A stretch of DNA of 64,000 nucleotides from NCBI GenBank assembly GCA_020152595.1, contig JAIGNY010004456.1, positions 186,001 through 250,000 on the forward strand, given 5' to 3'. Each line of letters opens with the position of its first letter. Position 1 is the first letter of the stretch. The translations under genes and the position numbers were made by a program. Origin of the DNA: Chiridota heheva. Lineage: Eukaryota; Echinodermata; Holothuroidea; Apodida; Chiridotidae. Below, piece after piece: positions 24,450 through 35,884 of the stretch. Under the pieces are notes generated by a model. It ran no database searches and was not told the origin of the DNA. It worked only from the letters and a program-made list of their open reading frames with translations.

Positions 24450-24900
24450 TTATAAAGGGATAAGTTCAGTTGTCAGGATGCTTCGTCGTCGTCCATCTCC
24501 TTTATCTACCTACTGTGGTGTGGCGGTTATCATACCCTCTACAGACCACAAGGCCCTGGGTTAAAGCCTGGGTTGGGTAGATACGCCAGTGCACCACAAC
24601 TGGTTATCAAAGGCCGTGGACATTGACTTGGTTGTCGATGTTATGTCTGTCCGTACGTCGTACCTGTGTTCTCGTCCGGGTCGTATTAAGCGTTTCGTGA
24701 TAGCATTGTTACTATCATAACCAAATACGCAAACCAACCCCGTCATTGTAATTGTGTGTTCACTCGTCGTCGTCGTCAGGATGCTCATCTTACATGAAAG
24801 GGGGCAATAACAGGGGATAAATTGTAAAATCTTAAAACCATTCAAGTTTAAATTCCTATTATATTCGTGTAGAAAATCCAGTTTTTTGAAAGACCAGCAG
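24450..24900 (+). repeat. Dispersed repeat copy (family R1) split by a SINE
   Basis: The left part (24450-24482, AAAGGGATAAGTTCAGTTGT) and the right part (24775-24900, CATCTTACATGAAAG onwards, to AAAATCCAGTTTTTTGAAAG) join into one R1 copy once the SINE and one copy of its 11-bp duplication are left out. Confidence 0.65.
24483..24774 (+). mobile_element. tRNA-derived SINE with 11-bp target duplication
   Basis: It is flanked by GTCAGGATGCT at 24472-24482 and 24775-24785, an exact 11-bp duplication as made by LINE-type endonuclease. The tRNA-like head (TGGTGTGGCGGTTATCA, later GGGTTAAAGCC as a decayed B-box) is followed by ACAACTGGTTATCAAAGGCC, almost the same as the family A SINE at 8055. CGTCGTCGTC occurs at both ends. 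It is nested in an older R1 repeat. Confidence 0.8.
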
Positions 24901-25407
24901 TTTTGTGTATTTATTCAAAAATATTTCTGCAATTTTGTAATGTAAAACCAATCTGCTTAGAACCATTTGATATGTCAGGGAAAAACCACAGCAAAGACTA
25001 GTGATTGTGATTTACTACCTTAAAAATTTGCTCTAAAATTGAGGATGGGTGTGGCTTGTTATCCTACAGCAGAATTTCCTTAGAACTGAATAAGAGGAAA
25101 TAACAACATTTTAACAATAACTTTTTGTTTCCTTCACACATTGGAATCCTTGATATTTTCAATATCCATTTGAATTATGTTCAATATAAAATATGTTAAT
25201 GATTAAACAAATGACAAACATTTCAGGGTCGTTGTAAGTGCAGGATGAACTTAAGGGTCATACAAGTAGCCCCAACCACACTGTTTACATTTTACATGAC
25301 CAAGTTTCTGGAAAAGACATACTGCACTACTATCATTTCCTTCCAAAAATGTATTGTATGCTGTACAATAAATGCTGTACAATGAATGCATGCACTAACT
25401 ATCAGAT

Positions 25408-25527
25408 TGCATGCTATACTATTTTCAGAGATCATTAGGGGTTTTCCCTCATACGGTAGATCTCTAATAGCTAGGAGACTACTTCAGACAAGTTCCAGAT
25501 GTCTATTTTTGTTCCTCAGGAGTGCAG
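25408..25527 (+). repeat. Dispersed repeat pair, copy 2
   Basis: Counterpart of 22895-23008: GCTATACTATTTTCAGAG, GGGTTTTCCCTCATAC, CAAGTTCCAGATGT and TTTTGTTCCTCAG in the same order. Confidence 0.6.
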
Positions 25528-25956
25528 TAATCTTAAATGCCACTTGGCTACATCACATTAATTTCTTTTCCTTAATATTTCCAAAAAATTTCATTACATT
25601 CATTTTCCAAATTTCCTTTCATGTTTCCTTTTGTTTTCCTTTTCAAATTTGTAGTTGTCAAGAATGTTTCTAACGTTCATTGAAATTAATTTTAACATGT
25701 ATATGAAAGGAAAGCAATATCTTGTGAGAGCAATATCTTGCAAGGTGCAAGGTGGACATGTGCAGTATTTTTATGTCCAGTGACAACTAAGAGTTACTGT
25801 ATACATCAGTGTTGTTGGAAGTAGGGGTGGGTGGAGTGGGGGTTGTGGGGTTTCAGCACCCACTTATTTGCAGACCTGCAATGAAAAGTAACGTTGTATT
25901 TTCGCATTTTGTTATCACAAAAAGCCAACATGTACATTATATTGTATTGCATATAG

Positions 25957-27712
25957 GGATTGAATGAACTCTAAATCTAGTCTGGGCTTGGTGGAATTGC
26001 AACGGGGCAGAAGTATGCGCTCTACAGAGTGCTAATATTCTAGTATTAGTAATAGACCTGGAGTTCAGTCAGTGAAACTTTGGGCAAAATGACGTATGCA
26101 GAAATGTTTTGGTTATGCTATCAATGGGTTGCATTGCTGTTGAAAATGATTTAACGTACTTGCATTGATAGGCTAAAAGGGAGATACAGTAGTGTTTCAA
26201 AAAATGAACATCTCATGTAGAAGGAACAGTAGTAAGATTCTGATCAGGGGCAAGGATTTGGGCGATAATTAACGAAATGATTTCCTACAGGCAAAGTAGC
26301 ATCCCTGAGAGGCAGTGGAACCCAGGAATTTGCCCCTACCAAAGAGTGCCCTTTAAAACAATGAAAGAGTACCTCTAGCCTAGCAGCCTCTAGCATTTTA
26401 ACTGAAATTGTTGAAGAAAATAACACAAGCATCTCCTAGAACTTGGAAAAAGATAAAGGAATAGTGAAAATTTCATGTGCTTTGCGCAAATACACTACAT
26501 TTATTTTCTACTGTTTTACATTTAAAAAATGTTTGTGCTATAAAATGGGTGTCTTGCTTATAATAAAGTTTCACTTGCTTATTACCCATTTCTCCCTACA
26601 GTGTTTATAATTAGTAATCATACAGTATATGCTTTCTGATACGGCCTTTTACCAGATTGTGTACTCCTTTCAAGAGTGAGTAATCTTTGATTTAGAGCTC
26701 GGCTCCTGGCTGCATGGCCATGGGGCAATACAATGGGCATACATACAATAAAGGCTCTGTTATCTAATATTTACCAAATTTCATTGAATGTGGCTAGAAA
26801 AGGATAAAAATTCCCATTTACGAATGCACGTATCTTAGCTGAGGGTGGGGCTTCTAAGGGTGGCAGAAAGCGGGTTTTCAGAGCTTTCCTACCCTACCAC
26901 ACCTCACTTGCATATGACTGTATATAAAGATATAGGAGTAAAGATATTTAATTAAATAAATTTCCATAATTATGGTCTGAAATTTCCTAATATTTATTGA
27001 TCTTGATCCAAAATTTGTAAATTTGTCAGAATTGTTGTCCTAAATGTTCCAATTGTAACTCGATGTTTGTCTAAAATATTCAAATTCTCAATAAAAATGG
27101 GTCCTAAATGTCCTGATTTGACTGCATATTGTCCTAAAATTTTCCAATTGTTTCAAATTTGGGAAAAGGGCCACCAGCAATTCTCCCACCAATCAAATTT
27201 TCTAAATGTCAGTTGGTTGCTTACAAAATAGCTTGAGGGGTTCCTAAAAAATTCTGTATCCCCAGTAAAAAATATTCCACTGCCCCTGGTATCATCTCAT
27301 TACAAGACTTTTTAAACTGGTGGGTCTAGCTGCTTATTTGACTGTTTGATATGAGGGCTTGACAAACAAAATGAAAAGTGAATAGCCATGATTTGGAGGG
27401 AAAATCTTTTGAGGGGGTGCTATTATGCAATGCTTGCGTTAGATTTTCTTAACTTGGAAAACACATCTCTGCCAGAACACCCTCCCACCCCACTTCTCAT
27501 TCCGGTGGTGCTGTTGCTAATTCATTGATATATCGTGCCATTTTCGCGATCAATTTGCACATCAAAACACCTTAAAGTACAATATTAGCACCCTCTAGAG
27601 TGCATACCTCTGCCCCGTTGCAATTCCAACATGCCTAGAATAATTTTAGAGTTCATTTTCCAAGATGCCTAGAATAATCTAAGAGTTCATTTGATCTCCA
27701 TAGCAAATATAA
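25957..27712. mobile_element. Candidate 1.75-kb element with ~80-bp terminal inverted repeats
   Basis: 25965-26045 carries AATGAACTCTAAAT, TGGAATTGCAACGGGGCAGA, GTATGCGCTCTA and GTGCTAATATT. The reverse complement of 27578-27660 carries AATGAACTCTAAAA, TGGAATTGCAACGGGGCAGA, GTATGCACTCTA and GTGCTAATATT. The right terminus has an additional partial copy of its outermost ~33 bp (to about 27712). The interior has no transposase match, and no target duplication was identified. Confidence 0.55.
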
Positions 27713-27989
27713 TCTACCTCTGAAATCATAGGCCCACCAAGATTTAACCCCAAATTTAAATCTGTAATGAACATTTGCAATCTGAACACTTAAAGATTAT
27801 CTTTTAAGTTCTGACTGGATTTCTTCCAAGGCCATACCATTGCTTTCAGTTTTATTCAAGTGAAGCATCATTGCTTGAGCTCTATTCAGCCAGGATTCAC
27901 ATTCCATCATTTTCCATTCATGGCAAAAATCATTTGCATCATTTTCATTGATTCCATGCAAAAAACACTTGATAAAAATCTCTTTAGAA

Positions 27990-28410
27990 ATCAGAAAATT
28001 GATTGTTTGGATCTACATTCAGAACAAAAAGTCATTATTAAGCACATTCCATTGGAAAGTTTCAACTTAGTCTTGACAGATCTCCTAAAACATCTCCACC
28101 CCTCGATTTCTGCCCTTCCCCTGTTCCAATTAGTTCAAAATTTAATCATTTCTTCATGAAACAGTAACAAAACCACACACCAAATTTAATCAAAATCCAA
28201 TTATCAGTTCTGGAGATATCTTGATGACAGTCAAACAAACATAGGCAAAAACATGCCTCCTCCCCCCCATTTGTATTCTTCACCTGTTCCAATATGTCTC
28301 AAATTGTTATCACTTCTTCCTTAAACAGTAAAAAAACCACACACCAAATTTGATCCAAATCTAGTCATCAGTTCTTGAGATATCTTGATTACAAAAAGAC
28401 AAACAAACGA
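27990..28410 (-). repeat. Tandem repeat, two units of ~185 bp
   Basis: CCCTGTTCCAATTAGTTCAA, CACACACCAAATTTAATCAA, CAGTTCTGGAGATATCTTGA and a following ACAAACA phrase at about 28118-28240 recur as ACCTGTTCCAATATGTCTCA, CACACACCAAATTTGATCCA and CAGTTCTTGAGATATCTTGA at about 28282-28410. Non-coding. Confidence 0.6.
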
Positions 28411-29300
28411 ACAAATTTACAGAGGTGAAAACATAACCTTCCATCCAACTTAATAAGCTCTGTCTCACTACTCCTCCAAATGGGCTGCAATTACAGTAGA
28501 TCATTTTCATTTTGGACCCAAAAAGGGTTCAAATGCACCAGCTTCTGGGGGGAATCTTCCCTTAAACCTCTACCTACCAGGGGCCTTTAAGCAGGCCCCT
28601 AGACCTTACGCTGGATATCTGGTGCTTTGCACTTGAAAAGCACTACAACTGAAGTAAATTTTAGTTTAGCCCCCCCCAATATTAAATTCCTTCTGATGGC
28701 ACTGTACATACTGTAGCATAGATCTGGGTTTCAAATCGTTCATTCTTTCAGCCTTCTTCATTGTGTAACAAGGTCAAAATATTTTGAGTTTACAGTATGT
28801 CTGTTTAAAAATTAAGAATTTTCTCACATTTGCACTTTAGATCAAAGTTTAAATGATTCCTTACAGTACCGATGCCAGCAGTTTGACACTTAAAAGTTTT
28901 TTCAGAGCTTCCAGTGCTTTGTAGGCAGCTTATAGATGCTTTGTACATGTAGGCGACTTGCTGGCACTTCATTAGCATTAAATTTACTAGTGCAATTGTC
29001 AAACTGCTCGCATCAGTTCTTTACCAATATCAGACTTTGAATCAGAGTTAACTTTGAAGTATACAGCCTGGTTCTTAAGTGAAAGTTACATTTATTAAAA
29101 CTTTATCCACTTTGTTAAAGGATATAAGATATTTTGTGATATCACAATTTTCAATGAATATTCATTGGAATTCACTCTCTTAAAACAAGGTAAGTTCTTG
29201 ATTAATTAATGGGGGTTTATTTATTTTCCTTGTCTTAGGCTTTTAAAAGAAAAAATTATTCATAATTGGTCTAAAATTTGTATTTGAAAATATGTTTTAC

Positions 29301-29484
29301 CTTGTCTGGATGGGTTAGGTGCAACCGGGCTTGGTATAAAAGCATTGTTCATTGGTTGACTGAAATTCTGCGCTGTAGGAAGCATGCCCCTATTTGGATC
29401 AGACATGCCAGGGGGACTATTTGGGGGAGCACTATTTGGATTATATTTGCCCCCAGCATCCTCCTTACTCTTCATACACCCCAT
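29301..29484 (-). CDS. Src-family tyrosine kinase, first coding exon (SH4 and unique region)
   Basis: Translation starts MGCMKSKEDAGGKYNP. Gly2 is the expected N-myristoylation site, Cys3 the palmitoylation site, and the KSK residues add positive charge for membrane binding, as in Yes, Lyn and Hck. About 45 residues of Pro/Asn/Ser-rich unique region follow, ending NPSRQ. The ATG is the first after an in-frame TAA at 29505..29503, and Met-Gly at the N-terminus is needed for myristoylation, so the start is secure. The exon ends after the first base of a codon with donor GGTAAAA, compatible with the exon at 23828..23735. CACCAG directly before GATGGGG could be a splice acceptor following a 5'-UTR intron; this is unproven. 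The product would be a membrane-bound tyrosine kinase acting in adhesion and growth signalling. Confidence 0.9.
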
Positions 29485-30200
29485 CCTGGTGATAGCTTCC
29501 AATTAAGCACTTCACTTATAGAGAAATGTCAGCTTGAGAAAAATCCAACGAAAAGACCCTGTACATGAAAGAGAAGAAAGAATTTACTGAGTATTGTTGA
29601 AAAGACCTTCCTTTTTTTAAATTGACCAGTGACACTAGAGACCATATACAGCAATCTAGATTATAAATACAGCAGCTCAAACTTCTTCAAAGTGCTATAG
29701 TAATTAATCTAAAATTTAAAATATTTTTTGAAATTCAAGACCCAATTATTCAAGGTAATTTAGAAAATCATTTAAAAAAATTATTTAATATCTGAATTTT
29801 TTTCAAAATTTTGTCTGTAGGTTAATTTATATTTACTTCACTAGATTGTGATGTACTAATTTTCTAAAATATCCATTCCTTCTTACACCATAAAATTTGT
29901 GTATTTATAGGCAAGACCAGAGCATACGTGAGTACCCACAATAATACCATAAGCAAACTCATGAACAGCTGTGGTGCGAGTCCGGCAACCCTCCAAGCTT
30001 CCACTATTGCCCTATGTTTCTTTGCTGTGAAATACTGCACAATTGTGCTGCATGGGAAAAGTTTGACTCATTACTGAATGCCATCTGCAAGAGTATAACT
30101 GCCTGTTCTGTGTCTACAACTATTAACAGTGTGTATCTACTGTACTACTGTAACTGTCATTGCACCACCAGACATCTGGAGAGCTGTAGCCAGTAAAGAA
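29485..30200. other. Upstream of the Src-family start; no promoter identified
   Basis: The 5' UTR and promoter of the minus-strand kinase should lie here or farther right. No CpG-rich segment, TATA-box with context or conserved 5'-UTR exon could be assigned. Confidence 0.4.
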
Positions 30201-30204
30201 AATT

Positions 30205-30293
30205 AAGGCTGAGACAGATATCTGGGTACCGGCCTGAATGGTTGTGTGCCCGATACAAAAATAGCAGGTATGAGTGCCAAAAAAATTAGATCT

Positions 30294-30327
<34 letters not shown>

Positions 30328-30545
30328 TTCATAGCTCTACATTTTTTTCGGAACTGGTATATTATTAGGCTTATACTGTAATTACGGTAATTTTACTAAT
30401 TCCGACCAAAAATAAGCTCAAGAATGTCACTCAATTTTTTTTTGTATGAGTTAGTGTAGCTACTGTAAATTTAGTATTTGCCAAATAACATACCATTTAC
30501 CCCCCAAAAAAATTGCTTTTAGATCTATTTTTTTTTCCGGTTACC
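30205..30545. repeat. Fragment related to the hAT element at 19250, with (TA)n
   Basis: Around a TA array (30296-30326) the sequence TTTTTTCGGAACTGG, then CCAAAAATAAGCTCAAGAAT and GTCACTCAA parallel 19430-19520 (TTTTTTCGCAGAACTGG, CCAAAAATAAGCAAGGAAT, GTCACAAAA). The ends are not defined. Confidence 0.45.
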
Positions 30546-30696
30546 TAAATCAGAACCCTGTAACAATAACTGATACCTACTTCTGATTTTCTGCAACCCA
30601 AATCAGGCCTAAAATACAGTTGAATAATTGAAACAGATGACCAATCAAAGACACCGATTGTACAATCAAGACCCACCATCAACACAGCTGAAGTTG

Positions 30697-30780
30697 GGGT
30701 AGGTAGGTAGGTAGATTGTGTATTTAACATCTCTTTCACAACTGCTAAGGTTACAGTAGCTGTAGAGATGTCCACAGCCA
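30697..30780. repeat. (GTAG)n-associated dispersed repeat, copy 2
   Basis: A GTAG array followed by GTGTATTTAACATCTC, AAGGTTACA and AGATGTCCA, parallel to 11465-11540. Confidence 0.55.
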
Positions 30781-31185
30781 TCTGTGAAGCACTGGTGAAT
30801 GAACATCCACCAGGAAAGAGGCCTTTAGCTTGCCCAAGCTGATGTTATGGATGAAATCAACAAAAGTTTCATAGGCACTAGGCCAACTACTACATACGCC
30901 TCATACAAAACTTAAATGAGTCCAAAGCAGAAAAAGAAACCATTTCTTCCAACTTTTTATTGCACTCTTAATACAACAATCTGTCACAAATCTTACCCTC
31001 CCCCGCCCCTCAAACAAGTTTCACCCTATAAGCAACAGTACAGTTTATATGATCTGAGAAGGGGGGGGGGTGAGGGGCACCCACCTAATTTAACATTACA
31101 GTTAATGGAAAATCCCATCATACACTGCAATTACTTATCAATAATTCAAGATCTCAAAATTTATGAAGCACATCCTTTTTTTCCC

Positions 31186-31828
31186 CTAATAAACGCCCAG
31201 GGGTGCATTACATTTTAAAAAAAAGAGGCATTTATTTGAGGTTAAATTTTAAATGTACTTATGGAGAAAAAAATCACCGAACAAGAATACAGAATGAAAT
31301 GTATTTACCCCCTTGGCTGAAATGCTTCAAATTGGCTTTCTAAACCATGACAAATTATTTCTGCAGTACGATTGATCATTTTCATGAAAAAATGCAAAGA
31401 ATCATTGTCTAGAAGTAATAAAAGAATGGTACACTTTCAGGATTAAACCAACCTCTCCCGGCATATGCCTAGCCTCTTTGAAATAGTCACAATTGGTTGG
31501 GGCCTATGCTGAACTTCACCTCTGTTGAAACATTTTATTTACTTTGTTTTCTGATTTGTTCCCCTTTTTTTGCATAATTAGTTTTACTCATCAAGTAATT
31601 TTTCAGTCAGTTCTTGTGTGCATAGCAAGTCTGATAGTTCAACTCTTTTGACTGTGTATTTTTCGGGCAGTTCTACAGTTTTTAAACAAGTTTTGGCTTG
31701 AGCCTATTGGTGAATCACACTGTGTATTTAATATTACAATATTACCTATCAATTTATGTGTGGCGTTTTGATTGCCACCGCAAAAAAATAATAGGGAGGG
31801 GGCGTTTATTAAAGGGGGAATTTATTAG
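31186..31828 (-). mobile_element. 0.7-kb non-autonomous TIR element, copy B
   Basis: Inverted copy of 16112-16815. The left end CTAATAAACGCCC at 31186 and the right end TTTATTAG at 31828 are inverted repeats, followed outward by GGAATATACCGTA. Internal landmarks match copy A in reverse order. No coding frame. Confidence 0.7.
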
Positions 31829-32267
31829 GGAATATACCGTACCTTTAGCTTTAAACATTTTGTTCTCTGTTAAGAATCATCAAATACTTTACTTGTGAAT
31901 AAATATTCTCTGATACATATGAATTGACTCAATTGAGCATAAAAGCGGATGACTACAGGAGTTGTCAGCCATCTTTCCCTAAAAAATTAGGGACAATATA
32001 TATATGAATATTCATAAGGTTACCGGTCAAATTGGTTCCTAAGTCATTATGATTCATTTCCAAGCTAAATATGGTAGAACACAATCTGAACTTCACACGA
32101 AACGATCAAAATTATTCAATGATCCCGGAAGTTCTTCTTATAAATATTTATTACCAACATGGATTCATTGTGAGCATATTAGAACGTAAAATCTCATCTC
32201 CTTTCATCAAATTTCAGAAATGTTCTTTGCTTTTTTGTGTTAGAATTCATAGTAAATATTGATAATC

Positions 32268-32325
<58 letters not shown>

Positions 32326-32806
32326 TAATTTTTATAACTCTAATACTCAGTAGTTTTAGTTGGAGGGAGGTTTATAAGTGGATAGCAAAAAAAATTATAT
32401 TCCCCTTGGCCCCCCCTGCCACCACGCCACTGGTCAGTGATACTGATACCGTACTGCATGTACATGTAGGCTATGAATCTGAGTGCAGTGTTAACGTTAG
32501 TGCATACATAAATAAGTTAGGAGATAACATTAACATACATTATTTTGAGTGTACTTACTGTAGCCTACGTTAGATTTTGACAGGAAGCGCAGTACTAAAC
32601 TTAAACTGGAAGAATACAACAAATTAAAAGTGAATTAAATACCTTTCTGTAAAATTTCCTTTTGGTTAACTTGAACTTTTCTTATCGAAAATCTGCCATT
32701 TTTCTAGCAACACTCATGACACTTTTGCTCGGAGTGCAGGTGCTTTTCGTGGCTAGCTGTCAATTGCAAGCATTGCTCACCGGCGTTGAACCCGGAACAA
32801 GGAAGT

Positions 32807-32837
<31 letters not shown>

Positions 32838-34981
32838 ATCGTTGAATATGTTCTTTGACCTACTAGTCTGCGTCCAGGCGGTCTTATTATCATTTTATAA
32901 TAATAAAACTCCGTGGAGTTTCCAAAACTGCCGCATGATTTTACTTTGTTCCAAAAATTACATAACTGCATAAACTGTTTATGTCTAGGAGTCTATTTAC
33001 CGTGTGGTAGGCCTATCAAAAGTTGATATAATACAATAACATATGAAATGAAGGCTACGTCTCGGTGCCCCTCCAATAATCTAAGGTCTCTGGTCCTCAA
33101 GTTACCGTGCCCACTCTGAGGCTGACGGTGTTTACACGGCGTTGGTCAGAACAGGGCTTTTTAATACACTAAGTGAGCAGAAGGCATGGTCGTCCGACTT
33201 GGAGGTAGGGGGTTAGCATGGCCAGGGCGTAGCTGCAGGTTGAAATGCCACAGGAGTAATGGGGCAAGCCAACCCAAACCAAAGATGTTTGATAACATTT
33301 GTATATGTTTATAAGCAGTTTTATCATCAGTAATCATTGGAACATAAGTGGGCGGGGCGTGGTGCATATAATTCGAGGGGGAGGGGGGGGGGGGTAGGGA
33401 AAACTGCATTCAGCTATGTTGGAACTAGAGGGGGGAACATGTAAACAAATAAACAGTCCATCAGGCGGCAGGTATTTTTGACAAAAATAAAATACAATTT
33501 TTTATTTAGCTTATTTCCAACCGTTTTCATTTTAAAGTTATTACTGTATTAGTCCAGGAGAAACTTGAATTTGATGAATTAATATGCATTCTTAGATTCC
33601 AGACGAAAGAATTTAAGAATTTCTGCTATTCTTTGTTTTAATCTTACTTCGCAATGCTAATTTAAACTCTGCATCTAAAATAATTAACGTTCATTTGATA
33701 TCCAGTAATTAATTAAAGGATTGATTTGATGAAGGTCAAAGTGTGACAGTCCTGACAAAAAGAGTTTTCACTTCACTGCTTAATGAATCTAACCGTTTAA
33801 TTCCTATTCTATCTAAATTTTAAACTTTGCTTGCTTTGCATCATGTCGAAACATATTTAGCTTTTTATTTACATGGGTAATGTTGCTTTTTGGAGGCTTA
33901 CAATGCACTAACATTCCATGTTAGATCTAAGTGAATCTTTTATTTCGGGTTTCTACCTGACTAATTTGAGAGCACTTTGGTTTTAAATATTCAAATATGA
34001 TTGTCAAATCATCTAAAACTGAAAAACACTAGAAATATAAATAGCGCAGCTTATTTTGCAAAAATCAAATTGTGGCATTCAAACGAATCTATGATTTTAT
34101 CCACGTCTAATCAAAGAGCTATGTAGAAGCTCTTTGGTCCAATTATCTTCCTCTTTCTACCATAAGCATCGCCAACCCTGTCAATGGTCATGGTGCTCCT
34201 GCAATATCATTTCAGTCGTTTTAAGCAGGATTACGACCTCGTACATGCACGATGCCGAAGAAGTTGGTGTAAACTCTTGATAACTTTCAAAAGGAAGGCA
34301 CAACCGCTTTCACATATTGCGCTTTGCAAAATTGAAAGTGCTCCCCAATAAGAGGGGAGGAGGATGTCAAGTGTTCATTATTTGGGAACCATTTTGCTAT
34401 GGTTGCCTTAAATCAATAGTCATGTCGGTGCTCCAAGCTCTTGTATACTTGACTCTCAAGTTCTGTCTTATCGATTTGGTAAATCTGCGCTATTTCGTTA
34501 AAGTCTCGACCACTTCTGTGTTCCTAAGAATGGTAAGATCATTCTCACGAAATCTGGATTTAATTTCTCCAACCACATGTCTGAAGGTTCGATAATCCGA
34601 ATGTTAGGGTTAGTGTTATCCTTAAGACTATTGAAACTTTGGACCATTCAGCCTTCGGACTATCGAACTTTTGCACTATTGGGCCCTCGAACCAGAAGAC
34701 TGGCACCACCCAACCTGTCTATTCATCCAGAACAGAAATAACGTATTGGCTGTATAGAAAGAAGCTTTCAAAATTCATAAATCTTGATACAAAGTTTACC
34801 GATGTTGAATGACAATCCGACGGCGCGCACATGTCCAGTTATCGGCCACAAGAACTAAGTCAATTTCATCACATAGGTCATCTGATGTTGTACTTTGTAA
34901 CGTTTTGCCCGAGTTTCATTTTCCTAAATGATCTTTCACTTTTATATGCAATTCAACATAACCATTGTGGTCGAACGTCGG
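31829..34981. other. Gene-free stretch with microsatellites
   Basis: It holds (AAT)n at 32269-32325, (CT)n at 32810-32837, a G-run near 33380-33400 and a block of TTCGGACTAT-type phrases at 34585-34690 that recurs at 41155-41240. The poly-Asn open frame over 32269-32325 is a translation artefact. No exon was recognised. Confidence 0.5.
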
Positions 34982-35180
34982 AGCAGGGCCGTGCACAACG
35001 AGGAGGGCAGGGGCAGTTTCCCTCCTGAAATTACCACAGTAATCTTTATGAAAATATGTAACACATTCAATCTCTAAAGTTTAGTGATGGGGTATTAAAA
35101 ATGACGTTTTTATAATAAGTGCAGCTGCCCCCCCCCCCATCCCCACCCTCCCCACCGAAAAATTCCTGTGGACGGCCATG
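34982..35180. mobile_element. hAT-like MITE, ~199 bp
   Basis: The ends CAGGGCCGTGCACA (from 34984) and, inward from 35180, CATGGCCGTCCACA are inverted. The flanks AACGTCGG (34974-34981) and AACGTAGG (35181-35188) match at 7 of 8 positions, fitting a hAT 8-bp duplication. The interior has a C-run (35127-35138) and no frame. Confidence 0.65.
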
Positions 35181-35880
35181 AACGTAGGTTACGTGAGCAA
35201 AACTGCTGTGGAACAGTGGCTAAGCAGAAGAATAATATAGTAATATATCAATACAGGGACGCCGTTCCGTCTTTCCTTTTTTCTATTCTTTTATAGATAA
35301 TATCACGACAGAACACTGCTTTTTTTCTCCCTGGTAAATCGGATGAACAAGAATCAATGGCCTGGATGGAACATTTCCCCGATGAGTCTTTATACCATGA
35401 TCTTCCCGAAAACAGACATTGCAAAAAAAACAATCCTTCGGAAAATCTTTTACGGATGAAAAAAAACACAAAAAACATAGCGATGTGGGAAAAGTGAAAT
35501 AGTTTGATAGGAAATGTTGAGCAAAAAGTAAGATATTTCAGAAATTTGTTGATAACACTTTTTATTAATATGTATATTTGAGGAAAAGCAAGTTATTCTC
35601 ATGTATTTTGTCATCTGCTCATGGTTGATACGAACTTATGCATAAGACCGATTGTTCTCATCAGGATTACCAAAAACACCTCGCGAAATGTGTGTTATCT
35701 TAATAGCATGTAGGCTGGTAGGACACAGTACGGTTTTACTCTCAGGAGTGGTCACTTATCAGATGGAAGATCAAGCTTTTTTTTTTCTCACTTTTTGCAA
35801 ATAGTTTTTTAGGAGTCGAAGAAAAACGTCTGAAACTCAAATATGTTGAACATGATGATAGAACACAAAATTCTTCCATC
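35181..35880. other. No gene recognised
   Basis: The minus-strand open frames here (to 35478) include a CFFCNVC stretch but no recognisable domain and no splice-bounded continuation. I do not call a gene. Confidence 0.4.
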
Positions 35881-35884
35881 TTCT

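Larger units (their letters stand above)
23829..29300 (-). other. Intron between Src-family coding exons 1 and 2
   Basis: 5,472 bp, GT-AG, phase 1. It contains the R1 repeat copies, the SINE at 24483-24774, the inverted-repeat element at 25957-27712 and the tandem repeat at 27990-28410. No additional exon was recognised inside it. Stretches between these repeats show nothing supported. Confidence 0.85.

Noticed and set aside
32259..32573. Poly-asparagine protein
   Set aside because: It is an (AAT)n microsatellite with no conserved sequence beside it.
35248..35478. Minus-strand frame with CFFCNVC motif
   Set aside because: Too short, two overlapping frames compete, no recognised fold and no neighbouring exon.
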